This document shows positions 1-12,007 of a stretch of DNA of 64,000 nucleotides, one piece after another. The DNA is from Pholis gunnellus (Eukaryota > Chordata > Actinopteri > Perciformes > Pholidae), in contig OU342817.1 in NCBI GenBank assembly GCA_910591455.2, positions 15,861,915-15,925,914 on the forward strand, in the 5' to 3' direction. Both the position numbers and the translations under genes were made by a program. Below the pieces are notes generated by a model, which worked only from the letters and a program-made list of their open reading frames with translations, did not search any database and was not told the origin of the DNA. Positions within the stretch are counted from its first letter, which is position 1. Each line of letters opens with the position of its first letter.

Positions 1-12
1 ATAAGCACACAC

Positions 13-134
13 CTCAGCAGAGCATCCTGGCTGCTCTTGACCCGCCCTCCCAGGATCAGCTCCTCCTGCCAGTGCATGAACTTCCGGCTGAAACCGTGGC
101 AACCACCCTGGAGACGCCCGGCAATGTCAGGACT
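13..134 (-). CDS. ptch2: ptch2 coding exon 8 (last one in the window)
   Basis: The acceptor is TCCATTCAG|AGTCCT and the donor is GCTGAG|GTGTGT. The 122 bp run from phase 0 to phase 2. The exon encodes LQGGCHGFSRKFMHWQEEL and then ILGGRVKSSQDALL, which correspond to the invariant GGCHGFS.KFMHWQEEL block of Patched. Translation continues with an exon to the left of the window. Confidence 0.93.
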
Positions 135-1722
135 CTGAATGGACGAGCAGCAGCAGAGGAACGGAGGGAAAAAGACAGAGAAATACGTTAGCTGTTTGTT
201 CTGTAACCTCTCTTTAGGACACGATGACATAATGAGATTATGTGTGAGTTTACCTCTCCTTGCTCCTTGTTGGGTGCACTGAGAGGGCAGTCGGGGTCTG
301 AGGGGTCTAGACATGGCCTGTTCATGTAGGCATGTCCGACCTGAGGAATCAAACAACATTACTTTAGTTACTTAAGTCTCAGTATATAGAAAAAAGAATT
401 GCAACTACAGTCTTTCATTCAGTATATCCGTCAGTCGGTATTTGCGTGTCCCACCTGGGCTTTGTCCAACATCTCCTTAAATCCTTCCAGCGAAGTGAAC
501 TGACTCAGCTCCTCCATCAGCTTGACTGGATCTAGATTCATCCACTGGATATCTGGCATACCCCTGGAGAGCAAAGACACACACACACACACACACGGTG
601 AGCATCAACCCGAACATATTAGACAATAACTTGAAGAAGTAACTGTAAAATAGCTTGTATCACGTTGTGCCTGCGAGGCTGCATGGCTTTGCATTCCTGC
701 CGATCTTTACTGTGCGCAGAAAAAAAAAAAAAAACAGTTTCACTCTGTCTCCCCGGTTGGGCCGGGCTACGCAGGAGGCTAGCTGCAGATACAGGATAAA
801 ATAGCGTTTATTATCCTGTTTCACGCTGCCACAATGCCTCAAGGAAAAGGCACGGTGGCTGCCTGCTCGCTTCCATTCCTCAATGTCCTGCACTGAGTCA
901 TAACGATTACGTCTGCCTCCCAAACGTCTTGATAAGGAGGGAGGGAAGGGGAAAGGTTGGGTGGATGGATGGGGAGGGAAATAGGTGAGGGATGAGAGGA
1001 GAAGCAACGGGGGAACTCTCACGTTGCTTCTTGTGTGATGTCCACAGACAAATCGACTGTACCGCCATCCTCCTTCTCCTTGAAATAAATTCATAATTTG
1101 TCTATAAATCCACTCTCAACTCTTTAAATGAACAGCTTTCTTGTGCTCGTGGCTTTTATAGTGTTCTTGCTGAAGGGACTAATGTCGAACTGGAGTGTTT
1201 TAAATGCCTTAACCAATGAGTTAGCATCAATTCACAGCTCGATATCCTGCTCTGGAAACTTGTTTTTGTTTCTACTTTCAGAATAACCAATCAATCCACT
1301 TTGATATTACTGATTGATGCTTCTTAAAAATCAAACAACCCCCACAAAATAAATAATATGCAACATTCTTTGCAAGATTTCACGATTCAGTGCAAGAAAA
1401 CACTTAAGATGGACACGTTCTGCAGTGAGACAAAATAAGAAAGAAGACAGAAAAGAGATGGAAATAAAAGAATCCTAAATTATCTCAACTCTGAGCCCAA
1501 TCTCCCTCCAATGGCTTATGAAGAGAGCTCCTCTCCTATTCCCACATACCAGGGTCCCTTTTGCTGCTGCTCGCAAAGACACACTCCTTTATCAGCTACT
1601 TTTTGCTTGAGTGAACCGGGCCTGGGCCCTTTTGTTTTTTCATAGATTGCTGCTCTTTGTTCTCCTAAGTTTTTTCTCTCTCTCACACTCACTCACTCTT
1701 CCTCCTTCTCTTTCCAAATCTG

Positions 1723-1786
<64 letters not shown>

Positions 1787-2456
1787 TCACTCTTTTTTTG
1801 CATTTAAAACCAAAGCTGAAGTGAAGCGGAAGCTGAGGGGGGGTGGGGGGGGGCGATGGGGGGCTCGGGCCTCAGTGGCCACCACACATTCCCTCCAAAA
1901 AAAAAACTATTAATAAATAACAACAGATGCTGAACGCTTTGTGTGATTTGTCAGGAATACTTGGAAGACGTGTGAAGCATCAAAGACCCTCTTCTCCCTC
2001 CGTGCTCTGCTGGGAGATGCTACGGACGGGAATCTTGTGTTTGTTTCTGTATGTGCTGGCCTGTCATGCAACGTACCGCTGTCAGCACGGGACAGAAATA
2101 CAAACAAATAATTTGTTTGCAAAGAAACATCTGCTATGACCTAAACTTCTTTTTATAAACTAAGGACTCAATTGAAATATCACTTTGAACGACCAAAAAA
2201 AAAAAAAGCTCTCTTTCAGTGAGTCAACTTCTCAAGAGAACCTCGTCCTGAAAAAAGACAAAAAAAAAAAACAGAATCTGCAAATGCCCAAACACGCCCA
2301 GACTCCACTGTTAACCGTCTTGTAGCTTCACTCTGTCTTTCTCGAGGGACTTGAGGCTTGAATACTGCCCATTTTATTTGTTGGACAACTTGGGAGCTGG
2401 GAGCCCGGGGCATTACCATGAGAATGCCGAGTGTTAGCCGTGAGCTGACAAAGCCG

Positions 2457-2495
<39 letters not shown>

Positions 2496-2675
2496 CTCCT
2501 CCGGGGCCCCTGCACTGATGGACACTCACTCGTAAACTGAAAGAATGCTTACCATTGTCTGACCCAAAGGGCTCCCCTGCCACCACCACCACCACCACCA
2601 CCACCACCACCGCAGCCGCCGCCGCCTCCCCGCCCTCCGTTCTACCAACCCACCACCCAGTTGCTTCTGCAGCCA

Positions 2676-2714
<39 letters not shown>

Positions 2715-3624
2715 CCTCCCTCGTCCTCACTTTCTCCCTTTGAATTTCTCTGTCAGAACCCCCCCCCCCCCTTCCAGTCCCTCTCTGGGCCCTTAAAGAA
2801 CTCTATTACTGACCGCCGCTGTCAGTCACAGCACTCACTGACCGAATACTGAAAGCCCAACTGTATGTCTCCATCGAGCATGTGTTAAAAGTTACGGAAC
2901 TCTCCAAAAGCTCTAGTCTGCAACGCAAGTCAGGTGGAAGCAATGACAGCAAAGGGAGAGCCAAAACTTTCGATGAAATGTTTCAATGTGCAAAAAAGAG
3001 AAATGTACGTTGGGTCAAATATTAGAAGACTTACGGTAAATAGGCGGAGCCTCCCTGTAGTTTGGCCCCTTCCCAAAAACAGTCCAATGGGGTGATTATC
3101 ATACAGGGGAATAGCTTGTCAATCATCTGGGATGAGGAAATAGAAAGGAAGCATGATTAAAGATCACAAACCAGGATGAAAATCGGTATATAGAGGAATA
3201 AAAAAATCGGTTTGTTGTGAACTCACCCTTTCAATCATGACATTTTCTATAATAGGAACTCCTGATTTATAGCATATTTTGTTCAGATCCCACGACCTAC
3301 GAGAGAGAGAAAACATGTTATAATTGGCAGCCGTTGTTGTCGACACTCGATTCAAACTTTTTTTCACATAACTTGTCCGTGGTCCACTTACTTTCCAAAC
3401 AGTGACACCTGGACCTTGCTGGCGGACAGGGCGGCTTCCATGTGAACCAGCAAAGCCTCCTGGGTAAGAATATTGGTGCCCTCTTCTTTAGGGGTCTGGA
3501 TCAGCATCTGTGAGGTAAATACTGAGTCCTCTCCCTGCTTCTCCTTGGTGTAGCGAAGCTCCGTGCTCACCCGACTACCAGCTAGAAAACAAAGAATAAA
3601 GGGAAAATGAATACTGAATTCTCG

Positions 3625-3655
<31 letters not shown>

Positions 3656-4205
3656 GGTGCTGTATTATTCATACATTAGCACATATTTATACAAAGACAC
3701 ACACTCAATTAGATCCTATAACAAGGTGTGTTGCATGTGCATATATGCACACACACACACACTTACACAAGAACACACATACATATATCGACCAACGCCC
3801 TTGGCCCTCGCCAGTGTTGGTTTTGAAGGCACTTCACACAAGCCAGTGTCTGGCCAAGAGAAATGAGTAATACAGCTTCTCATTGGCTCCTTCTGTGAAA
3901 CAGATGTGCCCTGTTCATTTGGAAAACCAGCCCTCTGATGCCCCCAAAACCCTCTGCCACTCTGCTCGGGGCAGGAGATATCCAGTTCGACATTTTGAGT
4001 ACTCAAGAGAAAAGGCCACGATGAGAGGGAGGAGTGAAGAGTCGGTTAGGAGGGAACAGCCAGTGGCTGTGTAGGTACGGCACACAGATGCTCGGTGGTG
4101 AAACACATCAAATAACTTACAAGACATTCAAGAAAGGCAAATAGAAGAGAGAGATATTAGATGTCAAGAGGTGGTGATGAACAAAAAGCAGAGACAGAGA
4201 GAGGA

Positions 4206-4270
<65 letters not shown>

Positions 4271-4638
4271 TTGTGCTGTGCGGTGGACTCCAGCCCCCTA
4301 ATTACAGGAGGTTGCCCTGAAAAGAGTTTGCCAGCCGGGGGGATCTGTGCCTGTGCCAAGTGGACATGAAACATGCCGCGCTGGATCACAGAGGGCCCGT
4401 CTGCCCCTCTCGCTGTCCCACTACATGACAACCCCAGAGAGAGAAAGAGAGGGAGGGGGGGGAGGATGGAGGAAGTTTGGAAACAAGGGCTACCTCCTTT
4501 TTAAATCTATCGCTCGTCACTCTCGTGCTCACCTTCCCTACGCTGCACTCAAACCTGACTGCATCTATTCTCCTCTCAACACTGTCCACTAATCCTGCCT
4601 CTTGTCTTTCTCTCCGTCCGTCTCCCTCTTCCTTTCTT

Positions 4639-4678
<40 letters not shown>

Positions 4679-5433
4679 CCTCACACTCTCTGCACCTCCC
4701 CCAGCCTGGAGCAGGCTCCTATAATTGATGGGGAGAAAAAGAAAAAACAAACTATTCAGCCTCCGCCGCAAAAGTGTGAGATCAGGTTAGAACTGTGGGC
4801 CTCGGAGACGCAGTCCAATATTTCTAGGCTGCGCTTTCAAGGCTTTAATTACCTACGCACGGGGCTTCAGAATATAAGGTCGCCTCATTTATTTGCAGAC
4901 AAGGGTGTCTATTTGTTTTAAGTGTCTGGCTCAGTCCATCCCAAAAAAGAGAAAGAAAACAACTCAAAATGATCTCGCTGGGTAACTTTTGCACATCTGG
5001 TCCTTCAAAAAAAAGTTTAAGTCGAGAAGAAGAATATCCTCACTCTTGTATTTGAGAAATAAAGAGTTTATTTAACATTCATTTCCACACTGTCACGTAC
5101 GAGTCAAGAACCGGACTCGGGGTAAAGAACCGGTGCTTAGAGGTATACAGTTCTCCTCGGCTCCGCTCAGTTTCCTTGCCACACAGATTTCCAATAAAAA
5201 AAAAAAAGGCTACTACAAAATGAAGCCCTTTCCGTCCGTGGACCTCTTTGACATCTGTTAAACCTTTTTTGACGTTTCGTATGTTAACCTCTGCAGTGTG
5301 GGGTTTTGATCCCAACAGGAACTGGGTGGCTCGGAGAGACTCTGGCTCTGTAATTACAGGCCTCCTGAAGTAAATTATAGCTATTTGTGTCTCGTTCCTC
5401 CCATCTGGACCACCCAGGCAGCCAGTCCTCTCT

Positions 5434-5475
<42 letters not shown>

Positions 5476-6172
5476 GCTCTCTTTCTCGCCTTCTCTCCTC
5501 AACCCCTGGTCCGGCCCCAACCACCCAACTCTGAGCTTCGCGACTTTTCTGCTCAGTTCAGCTCTGTTCAGCTTACCGCTCGCTCCAGAAGGAACCTTGT
5601 CCTTTCTTGTCTTATCTGTCTTTCCATGGTTTTTCTCCCCCCCCCCCCCCTCTTTATCCTTTTCTACTTCTTTTCTCTTTCTCACTCTTTTTCAATCCCC
5701 CTACCCTCTCTCCCTGCGCTCAGCCTTAAAGAGACAGTTCCTGGAAATTGTTCCCACCCTGGGAAGAAAGCGCCTTTGAGTGTGGAAACCCGGCGCTTCA
5801 ACACCCCGGCGGCTGCTAATTTTACTACATGAGCAATTTTCATGAAACATGAAATATGAGTCCGTGTTTGTCAACACGATAAAAATATGGGGGGGAGGGG
5901 GGGGGGGGTCACAAAATAATTATAACTCTTTCTAAATCACATCCATGGTTCTTTCATTGGATGTTTTTTTGAGAAACTCTGAAGAATCTTTGCACACAAC
6001 TCGACTTGCTGGGTGCAACATGTGAATTCATTTAGCTTCACCACTAAAGGCACTTTCACAACAGTTACGACACTGGGAGAGAGAAAAAGCGAATGAAAAA
6101 CGTCACAACAAGCCCTGACATGGTTTCATGGCTGTGTGTACGGATATAATGCCTGTATGAATGTGTGTGTGA

Positions 6173-6223
<51 letters not shown>

Positions 6224-8807
6224 CACCGGTTTAAACACTGGACTCTGTCTCCACCAAACCCAGTCATTTCCTCTCCACCTGACCCTTCCATTTCCAAAAA
6301 GCCGAACACCCAGAATCCCCTAACTCTCTGAAAATATGTGCGGCTTCTCACATCTGGCTGCTGGGACGGAGGCAGTGCCATCTTTAAAGTGCTGCGCCTC
6401 AAACGCATTCTATTTTATTCTATTCTGTCTTCGGTGGCTTATAGGCCTAGTCCCAGTTCCAGGCCATGCTAGGTCAGACCAGGCCACCTTCAAAGTTCAG
6501 TGTGGTAGATTAGCTGGATTAGGGGGCCTCTGAAAGGCCCCACGCTGCTATGGAGGAAGACCCAAGACGAAGAGGGCTGAAAGTGACATGTATGCTTTTA
6601 CCTGCTACACAGTGCATTGGATTTGACCCTTTCCTGATTTACACAGCACGTCAACATGAGGAGCACTGAACTACTTCTATACAGGACCTCCTTTAATAAA
6701 ATATAGATTAAAGGGAAAAAGAGGTCTGCTCACAACAGAGTAGCAACAATATGAAAAAGGACAGAAAGTCATTCCTCGGCTGCCATTTATATGCATCATT
6801 TACTTTTTCTCTCAGATGCTTTTTTCCAATAGAGGTCCTTTATTTCCTCTTGATTTACAGCAAAGGAGCCAAATAAGTAACTCATTCTCTTGGCCTGGCA
6901 CCCAGCGTCACAAAAAAAACGTCCTTTTGTCACTTGTGGACCCACCAGAATCAGGACTGTGCCCCACTCTGGGTCCTCAGCCCGGCCCTGCCCTATGGCG
7001 TTCCCCTAGCCAGGGCACTGCCGAATGCGGGCTGCCCCCAGCAGATGGGCCGTTCCTCCATACAATCCTTCAGCGCTGCAGCTCCAGTCTGAATGCAGAC
7101 CCTTTTGTCATTCAACCCCTTCAATTTCTTTCAGATGTTTCCCAACAAACAGCAGAATAAAATAAAAGAGGGAACGTTCTTTTTTTTTTTTTTTTTTTCA
7201 CAACAAAAGCAAATGGACCAAAACTTTCCCAGCCTGTAAAACAATGGCTGTGGGAGGGTGAGGCTGGCACTTTGGTATCTTACCTATAGAAATACAGTCT
7301 GTGTGTGTGCGTGTTTTTGTCTTCACACGCACGCTTGTTTCTGTTCATTAATCGTCCGGGACAGTTGTGTTATTTTAGGAGGAGAAAACCCTAATTGATG
7401 TGCGAGCATGAGAAAACTAAATTGATCAGCTTCAATGTGTTTAAATCATGCAGCTCCCACCATCACCAAATAAAAAAAATAAAAAACTGCCCCGAGATCA
7501 CACCTTAAAAACAGCATAAAACAGCGAAAACAACATGAAAAATCAGTTTCACTTACATTCTATTCAGATGTGCCAGTGGTGTTAGCCACCACACATAAAT
7601 TTCCACCAGGGTTGGCATTTAGGCACTTTCTATTTCCATATGTATAGGCTTGCCTCTGCTAATTATGCTAATCATGGGCAGAGTTGGCCACTGTGAAAAA
7701 TAGTCACATTAGACACTCCACTGACCGCTAATACTGCTTAATGTGTGGTTGAAACATACATTCATCCCGGCCTGAAAGGCAAAATTTTTCCACGTTGCTG
7801 GTCTCATTCAGCCGAGAAATGAATTTATCGAGCCCCGAGAACCCATTTCTTTTTTTTCCCCCTCCCAAGTGCCGAGGAAGTGTTGAGGCTCTCTCCGTCT
7901 CCCTCACCCTTTACTTTTTTTATACTTTCATGGTGTAAAGACAGAAGCAAATGGTGCAAACTCTGAGGTGACTGGTGCCGCTTTATTTCGCGCAGACCAA
8001 AGACAAAGGTCGCTCTTCAGCCGGGAAAGAAAGGGCTCCACGCTATATTGATTGCGTTTTCATTATTCCGTCTTCAGTTGCATTGCAGCCTTTCTCCGTA
8101 TACTGCATTCAGTGTCACGGTGACTGACAGTCCGGTGACCTTTTTTTAATAAAAAAAAAAAAAAAAGCTTTGGCACCAAAATAACCATTCAATGTGTGTT
8201 TTATGTTATCGCTGTAAATGTGGCCACCTGGTGAATACTTTTAGTTTTAACATTGCTACTTCAAAAAAAAACAAATAGGTAGGGAGCAGTCAGTGTGCCT
8301 CCTGCATCATGGAGGCCATGTGTCTGTCATATGCACATGTATCTGTAGCTGCTCAATGTGTGTTGATTTGTTGGAGGGTGGTCTTGGTCTGACTGTTGAA
8401 GAGTGTGTGTGTGTGTGTGTTGGGGGGGGGTGCTGAAAAAAGGGATGGAACGAGGGGGACTTGGATTGAAGGATGGCGGGAAGGAGGGGGGGGGGGGGGG
8501 GGGGGGTGAAATAAACATTTAGAAGTGACCCAGGTTGACTCTGGTCTTGTTTGTTCTCTCTACCAGTGAGGTCCCGGGCCCTGAGCGCTGGGAGTTTATT
8601 TATCTAGCTGGGGCACCACCGCGCACTATTCACCTCCAATAATGCCTCATAGAGCTCCCTTTCTCTGTCTGAACTGGGGCGCTGTGTGCGCTCCAATGAA
8701 TTATAGCATTTACCTGCTGTGCCGCTCCGAGGTTTGTTTAGAGAAACCGCTCCAAACACCCAAAATGCCCACGCGTGCATTCGCTCATTTACGCAAACTC
8801 AGACGTC

Positions 8808-8842
<35 letters not shown>

Positions 8843-10425
8843 ATCCGGGCTCTCTTTTTAATCAATACACTTCTTGGTCTGATTCCATTGCTAGCTGGCT
8901 AAGCTAGTCTCTATGCATTCACGTTACGGGGACCGTGTACGGTCTCGGCCTCCCCCTTTTCCTATCCTCTGTCTACATGGCCTCTTTATGGGACATGTGG
9001 TGCGCCTGCTATCCGGATAGGCCCTGTCTCGCTGCACTCATATTTGGACAGCTTGAGTATGTGTACATGTCTGTCATGCCTCACCCAAACTCTGCCAAGA
9101 AGAATGAGTTTGGTTAACGTGAGAGTAAACACCGCCACTTTTACACGGAGGCCATTTCTATCGTCTCAAACATCCAAACAAGCTTTTCAAATGGGCCTTT
9201 GTCAAAAACAAAAAAAAAAACATGATCTGAGCTGAAAAGTCTTAAAGGTCTGATACAAGACTTGAAACAATTATCGTGACGCGTTGCAAAAATAAATCAT
9301 TTAGTAGTAAAAATGTCAAGCGACCCTCTCTCTCATAGAGTCTCACGGTCCTTTATGGTGGAAGAAAGACATGCATGAGACAGTCTCACACTTGATTGTT
9401 TGTTCAAGTGAGACAAGCAAAAACATGGGCAAGAAAAAGCTAGCCGTAAAACTTCCGCCCTGTTCCTGCCCCAACCCCCTCAACGCCTGCTCTCATCCCT
9501 CTCTTCTTCCTGCACCTTTTTTTTTTTTTTTTACGATCTCTCTCTTTTCTGCTTGTGGACAATACAGACTGGGTGACACGTTCCCCCGGCTCACACGCTC
9601 AAAGGTGGGCAGGCTGTATAAGCATAAACGGTGTAGGACGGCGTGATGTATGTTTACAGCATGCAGAGCTTCATTTGCCCTGAGAAATGAAACACAGATT
9701 CAGGCACCTTTTAGATGATATGCGTCGCTGAGGGAATAATGGAAACATCCCGTAGTCGTGTTCCTCCCTCACGTCTTCAGACACTTTTCAAAAAAAAAAA
9801 CTATGGGTGATGTCTGTCTCAGAGTGACCGAGCAGTAAGCTAGAAATAATCCCCCTGTCAGACCAAACACCCTGATACTGTGGCTTTTATTCCCACCTAC
9901 ACAGGTGGGAGGAATGAAGGCATGATTAACCCTTTTACTCTTTTGTTGCATGCCCCCCCCCCCCCCCTCCCTCGCAAATGCACAAGAATCCTGAAGGCAA
10001 ACAGAGAGGAAACGAATAAAGGCCGCATACGGTGGAAGTATGTCTGCTTAGGAACGCAGGTACAGACACTGACTTCCCACAACCTCCCTATTCTGTCTAC
10101 TCTCTCTAGACAGACTCCACTGCTGTGCTCCGCTTCACAGTGTTTTGGTCCTGTAGGAGGGGAGGAAGCAATTAAAAAAGACCTGGTGGCCTGACTTCAC
10201 AGAGCAGGCAGGCAGGCAGACAGACAGACAGGTAGAAATATAAACAGACATACACAAAGCATAAGCAGACAGACAGTTAGGAAATTCAGGCGGGCAGACA
10301 GACGGCTCGGCAGGCTGTACACACCAAAGGTGGCAAAGATGACAAGTGCGTGTGTGTGCGTGTTTATGTATGCGTGGGAGCAAGCTCTGGTATGAATATA
10401 TGATAGGAAGCATATGCCCCTAACA

Positions 10426-10477
<52 letters not shown>

Positions 10478-10800
10478 ACACCACTGGCATTGTTAACACA
10501 TACGGTGTCAATTCACAGCTAGTTTATTCTGAACAAATGAGGAGACAAAGTGGGAAGGCTGTGTTTATGCTGCAATCTGATAGATTAAACACATGAGAAG
10601 TAAAAATGTCTCCTAAATTAAGAAATATACAGAAAACACAATCTAATACAACTTAAAAACTAATGTAGAAAAACGTTTTAAGGCTCTTAATATGACATCA
10701 GCTGTCTCATTTGAGGGAATATCATTCCTGCTTCGTTCTGCTTATGTGCAACGGGGCATGTGTGTGTGTGTGTGTGTGTGTTTCTGTGTTTGTGTGTGTG

Positions 10801-10837
<37 letters not shown>

Positions 10838-11951
10838 TAACCTCTCCTTGTTACCGAACCACTTTACTCTCCATTGAGGCCCTAGCAGCTTTGTCAATGG
10901 GCTATTGGTGGAAACAAGGCAGGCAGAAACTTTAGAAACATGGCCACGGCCTCTTAAAGGCACAGCATTCCTTTTCAGCCCCCCTTGTTCAACTCTCTCA
11001 ATCCCGCAGCAAAACAACTGGCACACAAACATCTAAACATCTCCTTTAAGAGATGGATCTGCCAATTAGCTCAAGAGGTAATCCTGAAGCTTTACACTAA
11101 CCAGAAAGAAACCAAAGAAGAAGAAAAAAAGAGAGACTGTGGAAATTCAAACTCTTGTTGCCTGCCTTTGTTGCAAATTCAGGCTTTTGAAACGTCACGC
11201 TAATTATCTCAGAGACTACATTTACAGAGATTGGTTTTTTTTGTTGTTGTTGTTATTATTGTGCCTGATACTGGAAATCTTTTTAATTCCCGTGCGTTTG
11301 AAGCGCACAGCCTCCAAACACTTCTCCTGACGCCAGCAGCAGCGTGTGATTGCTCAAACACCTCCGCACAGCTCCTGTGGGAGCCGCCTGTCCCCGTCCT
11401 CTAGTGACATGGTGGGCTTAAAAAACCCCATAGAGTCTGTTTATATTCACCAACTGCTGTAGCGCTTTTAGAGTGTGCAAAACAGGTGGGTAAACTTCAG
11501 CTGCATTCACTTATATTTTTTCTTCTCGTGAGGAGGAGGAGGAGGAGGAGGGGGAGGGGGGGGGGGGGGGGGGTGGGAGGAGGGAGGGGGGTTTCAGGGA
11601 GGTGGTGCCTGCTTGCCTGCCTGCCTGCCTGCTTGCCTCTTGTTGAATGGAATCCAAGAATAGTTAGGGACCACACAGGGAGGTGAGGGGGGGAGGGGTC
11701 AGAGCCCTCAAAGATGGCTAACCATTCACACAGTCCATCTGCTGCGGGGATCAGCCCCGGCACTGAAAGCCTGGGGGTTTAAAAGGAATTTGGCCAATGT
11801 GAAAAACCAAATAAAGCGGCCGCTACCCCTGAAAATGTACCGATCACCTAAATCTAAAAATGCTCTAAGAGAGCGGTGTCAAATCTAAAGGTTTGTGAGT
11901 CAGCGCAGAATCATAAACACAGCCGTGCAGAAAGGACAAGCGGCAGATAGT

Positions 11952-12007
<56 letters not shown>

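Noticed and set aside
1611..2852. Several open frames of S/L, P, T or G runs
   Set aside because: They are translations of CT, poly-C and ACC simple repeats inside ptch2 intron 5.
3626..3655. GATA repeat as a GATA-factor regulatory array
   Set aside because: It is a plain tetranucleotide microsatellite next to an exon acceptor, with nothing to suggest regulatory use.
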